A stretch of DNA of 64,000 bases from Nymphaea colorata (Eukaryota; Streptophyta; Magnoliopsida; Nymphaeales; Nymphaeaceae), in the NCBI RefSeq assembly GCF_008831285.2, contig NW_022204507.1:2048001-2112000 (forward strand). Reading direction: 5' to 3'. Position 1 is the stretch's first letter, and each line of letters starts with the position of its first letter. This document shows, in pieces, positions 1-11,714 of the stretch. The notes below the pieces were generated by a model. The model ran no database searches, was not told the origin of the DNA, and was given only the letters and a program-made list of their open reading frames with translations. The translations under genes were made by a program, and so were the position numbers.

Positions 1-185
1 TGCGAGTAGATCAAGCATATACTTATGTTGAGCAAGAAAGAGACCTTCAGGGGTAATATATTTATTACTAACAAATATATTTTATATTTAAATTTTTTTA
101 TAATTTAAAAAATATTTTATAATTTATAAAAATATTATTTTATTATAACCAGGCTGGGCCAACCCGGCCTGATGCCCACCCCTAC
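1..185. repeat. AT-rich stretch ending in a GGCC-rich tail, dispersed-repeat type
   Basis: About 120 bp of TTTATAATTTAAAAATATTTT-like sequence is followed by a short GC-rich segment made of GGGCC/CCCGGCC words. The same arrangement (AT-rich core, then GGGCCAGGCC and CCGGCCCGATGCCC words) appears at 28080-28350, and its GC-rich part recurs at 49330-49460. I read this as a dispersed non-autonomous repeat. The left end is cut by the window edge and no terminal repeats could be defined. Confidence 0.35.
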
Positions 186-1469
186 TGAGTCATAAGCTGA
201 TCATACTCTACCTTGCTCATAGTCACCTTGAAGCTATCAGGAGCTATCATGGAAGGAGTCTCTCCAAGTGGTGTAGCGGCTCAGGCATAACCTACAGGAA
301 TCTAAGAAGTGAATCTCCCTCTGCCACCTAAGGTATCCTCTTCCATATGGGAACTAGAAGCTGGACAACCATGTTTGTCCCAACATCTATCTTCTAAATG
401 TTCCAATTTGCGACAGTATGTACACTGAAATCTACCTCTGCCCCCTACCACAACCTAAGCCTTTTTCCCTTGTAGCATGTCCATGTCCTCTGGACACGGC
501 TAAGGAAGCAGCAGGAGACTCATTCTAGGGCTGAGAGAGAGATACAACAAATCTACTAAGTGTATTATCTGTCTCAGCAAGATCTGGAATTTGTGCACCA
601 GTAAGCATCTGAACTTCAGCTATTTCATATTTAGGGGACTAACCAGCCAATAACTTTGCCACCATTGTTTGCTCAAAATGAATCTTGTAACATGCCTGAC
701 ATGGAGGTCGAAGGGTCTTCAATCATTCATACGCTGTTTTAACTGAAGCAAAGTATTAAGATAATTCCAAGAGTAATTCTTCCTCAACTTGTAAAATTTT
801 TGAAACATTATTGTCATGAGAACAGGTTTGTCTCAACAAAGTCCACATGTGTTTAGCAGTTGTATAGTAAGCAAGAGTAGAAGCAATATCAGACTGCATA
901 CTGTTCATAATCCACGACATAACAATACTATTATCATCTTTCCATGTGGTATACTTTCTTGTTTTAACATTTGGTTCATTTTCTTCAATGATATGGTCTT
1001 TCTAATGTCCTACTACAGACATCATGAACATAGCGACCAAATTTCATAGTTGTGACCATCTTTCACAGTCGAACTATAGAAGAATAAATTCCCAACAACT
1101 TTGTATTCCGTATGAGACTCGTTCTTAGGTATACTGTTGTTCCAGATCCATCGTAAGACAAACAATTGAACCACACAGTCTGACTATAATACGCAACAAT
1201 AAGTAGAATATGCAACAGCAATGAGCAAAAGTAGAGCACACAACAGTAGAAACAATAAACAGTTGATAAGGAGCTTTTTGCTGAAAAAAAAAATCCACTT
1301 TATAACATAGAGAGCTGGTCCATGGCAGACAAGAAGCAGGTCATAGTACGTATCTTTTCCATGCCTTGTTTAACTGCACACATATCAATCCTAACATCCA
1401 CGCTACGCACAACTTGAAGACTGATCATATATTCCATAGACATGATAAAAAAAGACTTTTAACACTTTA

Positions 1470-1605
1470 TTCCCACACTTAGTAGAAGTGACCAGCGACA
1501 AGGAAGAAGACTCTGTTGTTCCCACGCTTAGCAGAAGTGACCAGCGCCAATGAAGAAGATTTTGCTGTTCCCACGCTTAGCAAAAGTGACCAGCAACAAG
1601 GACCA
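1470..1605. repeat. 49-bp tandem repeat, about 2.8 copies
   Basis: The motif TTCCCACGCTTAGCAGAAGT recurs at about 1470, 1519 and 1568, followed each time by GACCAGCG and a GAAGAAGA-like stretch. It lies in the leader between the primer-binding site and gag of the minus-strand copia remnant. Tandem repeats are common in retrotransposon leaders. Confidence 0.7.
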
Positions 1606-1809
1606 TTAGCTAATTTGCAACTACATCCACTTCAACAAGGCATCAATCTACGGTTTTCATTTTTTGTTGAGAAAACCCTAGATCGAGCCCCAATATGCAT
1701 GATCTACAAGTTTTACCCACAAAATCCACAACGATAACAGAAGAAGAGGAAGAAGATGGGTAAGATGACGATGACAAGAGGAACAGGTGTCAGTCCCAAG
1801 AAGGGTATG

Positions 1810-1821
1810 GCTCTGATACAA
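1810..1821 (-). other. Copia primer-binding site
   Basis: On the minus strand the sequence reads TTGTATCAGAGCCATA. This matches the copia primer-binding site TGGTATCAGAGC, complementary to initiator tRNA-Met, with one change. Its orientation agrees with the gag remnant at 1140-500. Confidence 0.65.
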
Positions 1822-2094
1822 TGTTGCTGGAAGCAAGAAGGGAGAGGAGAGAGAGAGAGAGAGAAATTCTCTTTGTTGTTCTAATAGTCGGCCTTATTTT
1901 CATGCTAAATGAGAATTAGGGTAAGACAACAAATTACAAGATTAGTCCACTACTAGAACATTTATTTGTAAAGAGTTGTTCCTAAAAAACTTAAATATTC
2001 AAAACACCACCTAAGACAAATATTATTCAAGAGGGCTGAAGGTTGTTGCAATAGAAAATTTGGACATAGTTAACGATAAGCGAGTTAATGTCTA

Positions 2095-2245
2095 AACAAG
2101 TTAACACTAAACGAGTTAAATGAGTTAAACGAGTTAAATGAGTTAAACGAGAACTCGACTCGAGTTAGAGCCGAGCTCGAGCTCAATTTTTTTGAGCCGA
2201 ATTGAGCTTGAGCTGGCCAAGCTCGGGCTCGACTTGGCTCGTGTG
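2095..2245. repeat. CGAGTTAAA / GAGCTCGAG dispersed repeat
   Basis: Reiterated CGAGTTAAATGAGTTAAA words pass into GAGCTCGAGCTC and GAGCCGA words. This low-complexity composition is typical of non-autonomous dispersed repeats in plant genomes. Terminal repeats or target duplications could not be delimited. Confidence 0.45.
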
Positions 2246-3380
2246 CACCAAAGGCTATAGAAAAAACTGAAAATGAAGCCACACCAAAATACAGAAAACC
2301 AGATTAAACAAAAAGCATAAATGGATTGGCTCTATACCGTTTGGAGGCATAAACAAGCAAACATGTTATACAAGCCAAAAACGTAAGAGTCGATCAATGA
2401 ACTTTGCGAAAGCGTACCAATGTTCATAGCACAAGTGAGAGAGAGCCCAATGAATCTTCCAATGGTTGTAAGGGTGCGATGCGAAATACTTTAAGATGAG
2501 ATAGAGGAGATCACACAATCGAATATCACCTGACCACTTGTGCCTTAGGGACCACAACCCTATTTATAAACTTTAAGAGGGTCCAAATGATGGTTTTGCC
2601 CACATAAACCAGATATGAATCCTCTTTGGTTTATACACAAATAATCCGTATTAAAGAAGATGATAGCAGAACCAAACTTTTAGATTACATTAAATTAGGT
2701 CTATCCATACATATAACCTGTCATATATGAAAATTGACACGTATATAGGCCCACTATATAGATTTCTTACAAGATGAGTCCTGCTCAATTGATGTCTAGC
2801 TATCAGTCAAGGACAAAGATAAATGACCTAAGCAAGCTAATGAGGAAAGGTTTCGCCAAGTTTTTTTTTTTTACATCTCAAGAAATGTAAGTCTTCATAT
2901 ATTCTGGGTATGCTTCACGTAAAAGTTCGGGGCAGCTATGATTTTCCCACCTTTCATGCATCAACTGGAACCAAAGGAAGAGATGATAGGTGCCTCCTCG
3001 TAAAATAAATTTTAAGTGGAAAAAAGAACTTGGTGGGCTAGAAATAATTCAACAAATAATAATAGGTTTTGTTTCTAATTGAGGAGGTGTCCGTCTTGCC
3101 GAATCTTTTTCTTCTTATTTTATAAAGCTAGAGACAAATTATTACTACTGCTCAACACTTGAGCTATTTGTTTCGTTACAGTCGACTGTCGGGTAAGGGA
3201 TTGACGGTAGCCCTTGCCAGGTAACGAGCGATGGTTCGTCAAACCTTGCCAGACTTGACCTTTGTCCTAACAGCACCCTTGCTTATGAAGGCCGGCTCGT
3301 CGACCACTGGACCTTCGCCCAAACACCGTGGGTTGGCCCTCATCCGGCGAAGCTCCGACTCCCTCCCACCCTTATATTTT
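2246..3380. other. Intergenic; upstream region of the reticulon-like gene
   Basis: No protein-coding gene is visible. A TATA-like TTTATAAATAGGG on the minus strand near 2571-2558 could be a cryptic or LTR promoter. From about 3200 to 3640 the base composition becomes GC- and CpG-rich, as expected around the 5' end of an expressed plant gene. A TTATATTTT box near 3371 lies about 100 bp before the ATG. Confidence 0.4.
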
Positions 3381-3473
3381 CAGATATTCTGTAGGGCAGA
3401 AACTTGCCGGCCGACGGCGACGCGCCTCGTCAGATCCCCTGTACACGCAGAGCGAGAGAGGAAAGCCTAGCCG

Positions 3474-6400
3474 ATGGATCGCCACCCCAGCGGTCAGAGG
3501 GCGGAGGCGGCGAAGCCTCTTGTGCTGCTGCTTTGCGGGTCACTCGTGTACTACCACTGCGCCCTCAGGGACTCGAGCGTCGTCTCGCTTGTCTCCGACG
3601 TCTTTATCGTCGTCGCCTGCTCGCTCGCCATTCTTGGCCTCCTATTCCGCCAAATGAAAATCTCGTAAGCTTATTCACCAAAAGACAAACAATTGAAGAG
3701 ATCGATCTCTTCATCCATTTCTGTTTTGAATTGAAAACCGGTCCACCTTTCTTCTACCGCCGGCTTTCTGTTTTCGGCATCTTCTATCAGTCATCAGTAT
3801 TCAATTATCGCGATTTCGTTTAGTTACTTCTTATGTACTTGTTTCTTTGTTGGACTTACTGAGTCAGGTTCAGTTGCGGCGTTGGAGATTCAAGGGCATT
3901 TCGTTTGGGTGCTTTTTCTAAGCATTCCATGGGGTAGGGAATGGGAGGGGATTTAAAGTGACAGTCCATTGTACGGTGCTCATATTGTGTTTATATTTGG
4001 ATGCACGGTATTCCCTTATTGAGTTGGTCCGTGAGGATTTTGTGATTCGAGGGCATCTTAATTTCGGTGCTTTCCAAGTTTAGGAATTCATTCCTGCGGT
4101 TCGGTGATCTTAGTTAGTGCTTATTGGGGAATTGGGTTCTTAATCTAGCCAGAATGGAGTTCTATGAGCATAGAATTACATATTCATCTTATTGCTGCTT
4201 CTTGTACTAGAATCGAGGGGAAGTTTGGCAAATTTTAGAACTCAGCGTTTCATATTATTTGTAGAAGTATTGAGAATTCAGAGAGGTGATAATGATGAAA
4301 TCTAATGCACATCGGTTGTTGAGTAGACCTACATGCTACTTGTCGCATATGGGAAATAGGTCTTCTGGAAATTTGAGAAAACAAAACAAATAAAAAGGAA
4401 AATAGAACACTGTTTCCCCATATTTGGCCCTTGAACGTCAGTGTTTTGCTCAACTGTTGCTGCTAGATTGCCTGTCATGTTGGCAATGGGGTTGATTTGT
4501 GATGTTAGTCATCCACCAAGGAATGTGGGTGTCTAATTGGAAATGGATGGGTATAGTCATTTGGTTTCTATGAAGGATGTAGTGTGGATAGTTGCTATAA
4601 CAAGTTTAGTTCTCGAATTTCTTTTCTGCCGGTAGCACATGGGATAACCTGTGCATGTCTTTTCATGATGTTATCCGTGAGGATTAGTGTGATACGTGGT
4701 TCTTTATCCTAGTAGAAAACGAAAGAAAAATGGTATTCACTCTTCGTGCCATAACTATGTAGGGTACCTGTTGATCCTCTTGAGTGGCAGATATCTCAGG
4801 AGACTGCAAATGGAGTGGCTGCTTGCTTGGCTAACACCGTAGGTGCAGCAGAATCTGTATTGAGAGTTGCTGCAACCGGGCATGATAAGCGGCTCTTTCT
4901 CAAGGCATGGTTGTATATGATTTCTGTTGCTTTATGTATTCGTTGAGCATGTTTGCTGTCCCAAAGTGAAAGTGCAAATTTATTTTTAGCAATTTTTGTC
5001 TTCAAATGTTGGAAATGATTCTATTATTCTGTTCATGGATCAACTACGCTTGCTTTTGGTAAAGTGCTTTTTCATTTCTGATGCTTAAGTGTTAGTTGGT
5101 TAGAATGATTTTTATTTGCATGCTTCGAAGTGTTAGCCTGTTAGAATGATTTTCATCATTTATGTTCGCAATTCGCATGCTTGGCTTAAGCGTGAGTGTG
5201 GCTTTACTTATTTCTCACAATTTTTTTTATATATGTGTTTCTTTTTTCCCTTTTATATCTGTGAAATTTTTGTTGTCGGTTGCAATCATTGTCACATAGA
5301 ACCGGCTTTTTTTTTAAAAAAAGAAGCCTGATGAAAATATTTAAAACAATGAAAATGAAAAAATCCATCTTTTCCCCCTTTTTGGACTTTTCGTGTTTCT
5401 TTTTTTGTGTTTTTAGTCACATTTTTTTATGTTTTTTTTAAAAGTTTAAAAGCTAAGTTTATTTGCCTTCATTTCTATTATTACTAAAAGTCTAAAATAA
5501 CATTTGTATCATTTTCTCAAGTTATTTCTTATGCTGTTTTTTAGTTTTTCAATTTATTTTACTTTTTCCTAATTTTTAGGATTATTCTTTTCTAAAAAAA
5601 TTGCCTAATTTTTGTCAAAAATTTCCCGAGAATTTCAGCTTTGCCGAAAATTATTCAAGAAAGACTCCGCTGTTTGGATATCTGTGAGAATGGTTGCAAC
5701 CACGCTGATACTTCACCATTGAATGATCTTTCTGACCATCTCGCCCTTCACTTGGATCATCTCTGTTTGTTTTTGCTCCTTGTATTCTGGATTTTTGGCC
5801 CCATCCCATCATTTATATGTTTTGATGCACAGAATCCTACCTGCCTATTTCAGTTTGACAGTTTCTGCAATGTTACAAGAATAAAAATGTCCTAGAAATT
5901 TCTGTAGGTGGTTCTTATTCTTTATCTCTCATCCGTGTTGGGTAGAGCGGCCTCTGGCGCAACAATTGCTTATGCGGGTAAGTAATATCTGTCTTTCTCC
6001 TCGTCTATGATATATTCAGGACCTGGTTGGGAGAGGGCCTAAAAATATCAATGTAGACCTTGGACGCTCAACTTATTCATCCCCAAGGCATTTTTCTTTT
6101 TGTAGGAAACTGTTTACGGATTAACAGTATATTTTTATAATAATGCATGTTATATATGAGCAATAGAATGTCTTGCTAATTTCTGCAAACTTTGTTAGAA
6201 TCCCCACTATTCATGTAAAAGATGCATAATAATGGTCGGAACAGGTGGAGGTTAGATGTATTAAAAAGGAAAATGTGTGTACTTGTAGCCATCTTTTTCT
6301 TTTTTACTCTATCTGCATTTAGAATGTCTTATGAGATGCCTTTAAGGCTATGATTTGTGAATGACTATGGCATTTAAACACAAAAGTAGCTCGATACTGA

Positions 6401-6580
6401 GATCATAGTTTGTGTTTTCAAGTTCATTGATCTATATTCTTTGTGCTGGTGTCTGTTGGAGCAGGATTATGCATAGTGTGCGTGTATTCTTTCATGACAA
6501 GTTCGGTTCCAGTCACTTCCTGCCCTTTACAGTTTCTGAACAGAAGAGAGACTCCTTCTGTTGAACAGGAAAACTTGTAA
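3474..6580 (+). CDS. Reticulon-like protein (small plant RTNLB, B22/B23 type)
   Basis: The four-exon model is 3474-3664, 4763-4904, 5908-5977 and 6465-6580, joining to 519 bp and 172 aa. Reticulons insert hairpins into the ER membrane and curve it into tubules. The protein has a hydrophobic hairpin at about residues 14-58 (LVLLLCGSLVYYHC, then VACSLAILGLLF). A conserved cytosolic loop at 65-111 includes VPVDPLEWQISQ and VLRVAATGHDKRLFLK. A second hydrophobic hairpin at 112-146 includes LYLSSVLGRAASGATIAYAG. Exon 1 uses ATG 3474 in a CpG-rich context. Introns 1 and 3 are GT-AG; intron 2 begins GC. With that donor the frame reads FLK-VVLILY, matching the family. The length agrees with small plant reticulons. 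Family membership is secure; the exact paralogue is inferred from memory of the Arabidopsis proteins. Confidence 0.87.
4905..5907 (+). other. GC-AG intron 2 of the reticulon-like gene
   Basis: The donor is CTCAAG|GCATGG and the acceptor TTTCTGTAG|GTGG. The nearest GT, three bases further on, would put exon 3 out of frame and destroy the conserved second hairpin. The 3' half of the intron is very T-rich, as expected for plant splicing. Confidence 0.7.
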
Positions 6581-7150
6581 CATTGTCTGGTTTGCACGAC
6601 ACTGTTGTAAATACTTAAAGCCGCGGGATTTCTTTATGCAACTTCACTTTGGCATGGGCCTCTCGTTTTACATGGCTGGTGACTTCTTCCTATCTGGGAT
6701 CGATCTTTGCTTTTACACGCCAGGCATGTTTTCTTCTCCAGACTCCAACTGCTGTAGTTCAGACGAGAATAGGAGGAAAACGTCTTGTGAGGTTGAACAC
6801 GAGAAACTGCAGAGTGGTGCATTCAACACTTTTGTTGTCTGATCCAAGTGTAATTTTTGAACGAGTTCGCAAGTGCTAAAAAGATAATGAGACAGTAGGC
6901 GTGACCATTTGAAATCTTCGAAGTGAATCTGTAACATGAACTTCTGGGTTTCTGTTGTCGTGAATCATTGCAAAACTGGATATCCTTCTTCAGTGTGTTA
7001 TTCAGGTTGTAGATATTATTTAGTATTTCTTGACGAGCTTTCTTTGCAGGGGATTTTCCATGTCTCAAAAGTTAGGATCCACCTTAGAAAGAAAATGTTT
7101 TCGGTATGCAAAGAAGACATTTGTAGGAAAAAAGTTCAACTATTGTACAA
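6581..7150 (+). other. Probable 3' UTR and flank of the reticulon-like gene
   Basis: AT-moderate sequence follows the TAA at 6578-6580. Short overlapping frames on both strands show no family resemblance and I regard them as chance. The polyadenylation site cannot be placed with confidence. Confidence 0.35.
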
Positions 7151-7200
7151 TTATATATATATATATATATATGTCTGTGTGTGTGTGTATGTGTGTGTAT
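7151..7200. repeat. (TA)n-(TG)n compound microsatellite
   Basis: About 10 TA units are followed by TG-rich runs broken by TATG. A second short TG run sits at 7351-7364. Confidence 0.9.
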
Positions 7201-7525
7201 TCTAGGAAAATTGGTATATCTTGGACCAGTTAGGCAGGGATATAAAATGGACCTCTTAAATTCTTGTTAACATATAACAAAATATGAGCATTCTAAAATG
7301 TGACTCATAATTTAACTTAACTGTTGGTGTCTAGGTTTTGGATCTGGAATTGTGTGTGTGTGTTTGCGTATTTTAGGAAAATTGGTATATCTTGGACTAG
7401 TTAGGTCAGGGATATAAAATAGATCTCTTAAATTCTTGTTAAAATATAACAAAATATGAGCATTGTAAAATATTTATCACTCAGAATTTAACTCAACTGT
7501 TGGTATCTAGGTTTTGGATCTGGAA
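7197..7525. repeat. 171-bp tandem duplication
   Basis: The segment starting TAGGAAAATTGGTATATCTT at about 7203 recurs at about 7374. Both copies run through AAATTCTTGTTAA, ATAACAAAATATGAGCAT and CTAGGTTTTGGATCTGGAAT. The copies differ by scattered substitutions and small indels, and each is preceded by a TG microsatellite. Confidence 0.85.
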
Positions 7526-7960
7526 TCGGGTCTAAAGTGGGTTTAGTGGACTGACCCAGAAGATGGTTATAAATAAGGGAATTGGGGTGCAATTAGGGTT
7601 ATCGAATGTAATGTAATCCTTCCTTTGGTGAGGGTTTGCTCTAATTGAGTTAGAGCTGTGCGTGTGAGTGAGTTTGTTTTTTATCTATGTCAAAGAAAAA
7701 TAAATAAACAAAGAAAAATAAATAAACAAATAAATATCTATCTAGTCAAGAAATATTTAAAACCAAACAATGTGTACAATTATAACTTATAATACACAAG
7801 TATTTTTACCTTCTCTGCACAGCATCAGGCAAGACTCTTTGTTATATTACTATTACAAATGACTTGTTTTATATGGTTTGCTCTATTTGTTTCACGTTGG
7901 CGCTCTAAATTTATAGATATGAAATGTCACTGATACGTAATTTCATAAGTAATAAACATA
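7526..7960. other. Non-coding; LTR- or promoter-like stretch
   Basis: GGTTATAAATAAGGG near 7566 resembles a TATA box, followed by a GTGCGTGTGAGTGAG run and an A-rich AAATAAATAAAC repeat near 7690-7735. No coding sequence is visible. It could be a relict LTR, but no partner copy is present. Confidence 0.3.
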
Positions 7961-8127
7961 AAACAAGAAAATATATTGTCATAGAATCAATTAAAAATTA
8001 AAAGGTAAGTATACGACTATTCACACCTTTGCCTTATCAAATTCCCAATATATCTTCAATTTGTGTAACTGTTCATTGACAATTGTAAAAGAAGCCTTTT
8101 TCTTAACACAGGCACATAAATTCTTTG

Positions 8128-8310
8128 TTTGTCTTCGGCACTTGCTTCCATTGCAAGTTGTCATCACATGCTAAAGTACCAATGCATTGTGATACTTTCA
8201 ATACATCGTCTCCTATTAGTTGCCCATACTTATTTATAGATACTTTAATTTTTTCACCTATGGACAACCTTGCAACCTCTAGAAGCCTATTTGGGCCTCA
8301 TGTGTGCTTT
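8128..8310 (-). pseudogene. Transposase_24-like (Ptta/En/Spm) remnant
   Basis: Read from about 8310 down, the frame gives GPNRLLEVARLSIGEKIKV, then INKYGQLIGDDVLKVS and WKQVPKTNKEF. This matches the conserved plant CACTA second-ORF pattern of GPNR, a basic strand, YGQPIG and W+xVP. A TGA precedes GPNR where the family usually has arginine, a likely CGA-to-TGA change. It lies downstream of the DUF4216 remnant, as in intact CACTA elements. Confidence 0.65.
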
Positions 8311-9217
8311 GCTTTGGGCACCAAAAGACAATAAAAGCAACATAATAAATCTACATTCAAGATTCCTAAAAAAATCTGACATATAATTATAATACAACCA
8401 CATATACCTACACAAGAAATTGTAGGCTGGCTATTTGTTTGACTTTGACCTACTAGCATGGATTGTGATTGATTGGTGCACCTAGGGATAGAAAGAAGCT
8501 CCTCACATACTTTTTTTTTAGTTAGCATCTATAATATAGATACTGGTAGAGATACCTTTTTGGAGCAACAAAAACCTATATTTTCTCTACTCTAAATAGA
8601 GTAAAACTTACCGACAGTTGTACTAGCTTACCTAAATAAAGAAGTAAAAATGAAAGTAAATAGTAAGACACACAAAGTAATGACATGAATCCAACCAAAA
8701 AAGCCTAGATAGCCTAGATGGACATAGCAATCCACCTTATCCAACCCAAGAAGCAAGTTATAAGCACTTGATCATAGTTGAATACACGATAGAGCAACAA
8801 AAACACAAGTAAATTCAATAAGTTATATAGGTAAATCTGGTTGACAGTGCAGTTTTGTTAGCATTAACAAGATCATATCATAGCATGCATCTGTCTGAAA
8901 AAAAACTTTTAGACAAGGTCCCATTATATTCTAACCTCATATTAACTCAATCTGATATATTGATCTTATTAAGATGAAGAGAAAAACATAAACATACGAG
9001 AAATTAGCTACTGATTTATAAGAGAATCTAAAAACATGGTTGCTTCATGAACAAGAACTTTGTTTAGTCAATTTGGAGTAACTTGACTATCCCTCATTTC
9101 ATAATAATAATAATAATAATAAAATAATAATCGAATTCCCTATGCAATATTACAATAGTTCTATATGTAACCAGGAATTTAAGCAATGCTGTAAATTCTA
9201 TATTCAAAATCACAATA

Positions 9218-9910
9218 TCAGAATGCATTAAAAATAATGTGTAATATATCGAAAAGGGTGAAGAAAACAACAATGTATGGTTGTTTGCATGTGTGACCAC
9301 TAACAAAACAGACATAGCAGAAAAAGTGAAAGTCTACATTTAGTGAACTATCAACTTCATCTTCTTCTCTTGGTCTTTTCTTTTGAAGTACATTCATGCT
9401 AATCGTAGTCACATTCCTGTTTGTCATAACCCAACCCATGTTGCTATCTTCATCAGTTTTGACATTGCTTTCAAAGTCCCAATATATTTCAAAATCTTCA
9501 ACATTTAGGTCTCCACCTTCTTCATTCATTGCAAACAAATTTCTTGGTTTTGTCTTGATAACAACTTTTCAATCATTATCTAAAGGATCATCAATATAGA
9601 AAACTTGTTTAACTTGAGATGCTAAACCAAAAGGCTCATTATACATGCATCTGTGATTACAATTAATGAGTGTGAAACCAAACTTGTTTTTCGCCGACCT
9701 TGCAACCCAAGAACATCGAACCATTCACGTTTGAACAACACAAATCTAAACTCTCCATAATATTTCAGTTCAATAATATTTTCACTGACAACATAAAAAG
9801 TGACATTTTTTCTTCTAGGCCAGATATCTCTAGTACTCGAGAAACTTGATGTAAGTACAACGATGTTTTGGGTTTTTCTATTACTCTCTATTTTGTAAGA
9901 AGCTGACACC
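9218..9910 (-). pseudogene. DUF4216-like C-terminal domain of a CACTA transposase
   Basis: From 9910 downward the frame reads FSSTRDIWPRRKNVTFYVV, then IELKYYGEFRFVLFKREWF. A frame change follows, and then LFAMNEEGGDLNVEDFEIYW. These are DUF4216 features (YYG+F+FVLFKCxW). A homologous LFAMNEEGG stretch occurs at 51794-51600. Confidence 0.65.
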
Positions 9911-10213
9911 CATTATGAGATATCCTTTGAACCTTCTTACCAACAATTGAGGACCATGTAATAGCCATTTAATTTCTTCTATCACTTTCTGATTAGATGG
10001 AAGTAACATTTGCATATGAAAATATAATAAATGTTTTTTTAAAAAAATAAGTTCAATAAAAAAGTATGGTAAGACGATATGATTATAAAGTTACATGTTT
10101 CGTAAACCAAACTTGAAATTGGATTTTATGTATGTTTTCAACTTCTACAATATTGACTTTTTATTTCTCTAATATTTTGTCTGTATCAACCATTAGAAAT
10201 ACAATAACATCTA

Positions 10214-11030
10214 CTATAAATTTATATAGTCATCCAAAAGAATATATTGATGTGTCTGCCACAATATAGTGTCATCTAAAAGAATAATATCAATCTTTCT
10301 CAAAGCTTGACCCTTTCGCCATTTTGTAGTTATTTCTCCATTTACTTTTACAATAATGTCATCATTTATGTGTGGATGATTCAACCGTGTTTCCACATTG
10401 TGCAAGTATGAAACACAAAATTCCATGCACTCTTTTCCAGTAACCTTTAGCATAGAACCTTCTGAGCAACTTTTATTTTGAACAAATGTTTTTAACCTGC
10501 TTAAAACCTTATCATCATGCAAAATCATTGTTATCAACTATAAGCAATTTATAAAAAAATAAAAATACACTTTTAAAGTACCAATAGTATCTTTTGATAT
10601 GATACATTCATCGATATTGCACTAGACAGCCTAGTAATGACTCCCTCATAGTGAACATCCTAAAACAACCACTATCGGAGTGATATGAAGAATGACATTC
10701 AATTCCAGTTTTGGTGAGCACTTTGAACGATTTGTCAAGTGTACCATGATATCAAAAAATGGAGGGGAGAATATCCTTTCTAGGTGGCACAATGTAATGA
10801 AAATTTTTTCTTCCAAGTCTTGCAATTCATTCTCCTAGAAAACTTTTGAGTGCAACTACTTGAAGAAACTCCACAACAACATAATCACTAAATTCACTTT
10901 TTTTAGTGATCTCCATAGGGCCAAAGGAAGAAGCTAATGCATCAAAACATGACAGTCATGAGACTTAAGCCCTGAAAGTTTTTGTCAATGCGCACACATC
11001 GACAGATATTTGAAGATTAACCATCTGAAA
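10214..11030 (-). pseudogene. DUF4218-like region of a CACTA TNP2 transposase
   Basis: Segment 10537-10214 contains GSMLKVTGKECMEFCVSYLH and NVETRLNHP, matching the DUF4218 tail (EGSIAEGYxxEECLTFCSRY, then ETRxNR). Upstream, 11030-10750 contains the decayed equivalent of the L+SHDCHVLMQ motif, which is clearer in copy 2 at 53197-52922. Confidence 0.6.
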
Positions 11031-11650
11031 CTTTATTTTTTTGACACTTTATAGAAAACAACTTTCTCACTTTGGTGCGTTGAGAAGTAAGCTGGAGTCA
11101 AATGTATTTTATCGTAGCCATCAACTTGCAGAAGGTGAAGGAATGGCTTATCGATATCAAGTCAGGGGTATAATGTGTCTTTTGATTACTCATCAATATT
11201 CAATAATGTACCGATTAAGTTATCACGTATGTTATTTTTGATGTGCAACACATCCATTGTGTCGCAATATGTTCCCGATAAGGCAATTGAAAGAGTGTAC
11301 TTTTTCTTCCTCTAATTATGATTGTATGAAAATCTTTTGTCTAAAGATAGTCTTAATATTTTCAACTTCATGTGGTACCTCAAACTAGAAAGAACAATAG
11401 GAGCATGCATCTCCTCAATAGTACCATCAAAAGAGCATGCATTTCAATGATGTCGATGTGATATATGCAGCCACCATTTATGCACAATAAACACTGCTTA
11501 TGGAGCCTATTTACGATAAAAACAAGTTTTCTTATAACAACAAGGACAAGCTAGGTAAAATTTAGTATTCCATCCTAACATATTTGCATACTCATGGAAA
11601 TCATTAATGGTCCATAATAGTGCTTCATGTAAGATGAATTTACCATCTTT
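11030..11650 (-). pseudogene. TNP2 (Transposase_21) remnant
   Basis: Reading down from about 11620 gives EYANMLGWNTKFYLACPCCY, then SFDGTIEE and VLHIKNNIRDNLIGTLLNI. These match the TNP2 landmarks of G-W-ST-+-ACP-C, FDG..E and NVCDNLIGTLLN. Stops and frameshifts are frequent and the N-terminal third is missing. Confidence 0.65.
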
Positions 11651-11714
11651 TGATGTCATATGTGTTGACACCAACTTGTCAGACTTTTTTCAACTCTTCT
11701 ATTATCTACATAAT

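Larger units (their letters stand above)
185..1822 (-). mobile_element. Decayed Ty1/copia fragment: gag and primer-binding site
   Basis: Read on the minus strand, 1140 down to about 500 gives a recognisable copia gag (UBN2-type) with the segments VKDGHNYEIWS, WKDDNSIVMSWIMNSM and AYYTTAKHMW, interrupted by stops. A CCHC zinc knuckle (CTYCRKLEHLEDRC) lies near 424-382. A copia primer-binding site at 1821-1810 fixes the 5' side. Protease, integrase and RT are absent, so this is the 5' third of an element. The sequence right of 1822 should be its 5' LTR, but no second LTR is present to prove it. Confidence 0.75.
7960..11650 (-). mobile_element. Decayed CACTA (En/Spm) transposon, copy 1
   Basis: On the minus strand the order from 11650 downward is TNP2 transposase, DUF4218-like, DUF4216-like and Transposase_24-like segments, the usual CACTA order. 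All are broken by stops and frameshifts. The CACTA termini could not be located, so the limits are those of recognisable coding remnants. A second copy with the same orientation lies at 51540-53400. Confidence 0.75.

Noticed and set aside
1949-1975. CACTACTAGAACATTT as a CACTA terminal repeat
   Set aside because: No matching inverted end was found, and an element reaching from here to the TNP2 remnant would have to include the reticulon-like gene.
4905-4912. GT donor (ATG|GTTGTA) for reticulon-like intron 2
   Set aside because: It shifts the frame of exon 3 and loses the conserved second hydrophobic hairpin. The GC donor preserves both.
10600-10640. GCACTAGACAGCC as a CACTA terminus (also near 52895)
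   Set aside because: It lies between transposase domains in both copies, so it is internal coding sequence.
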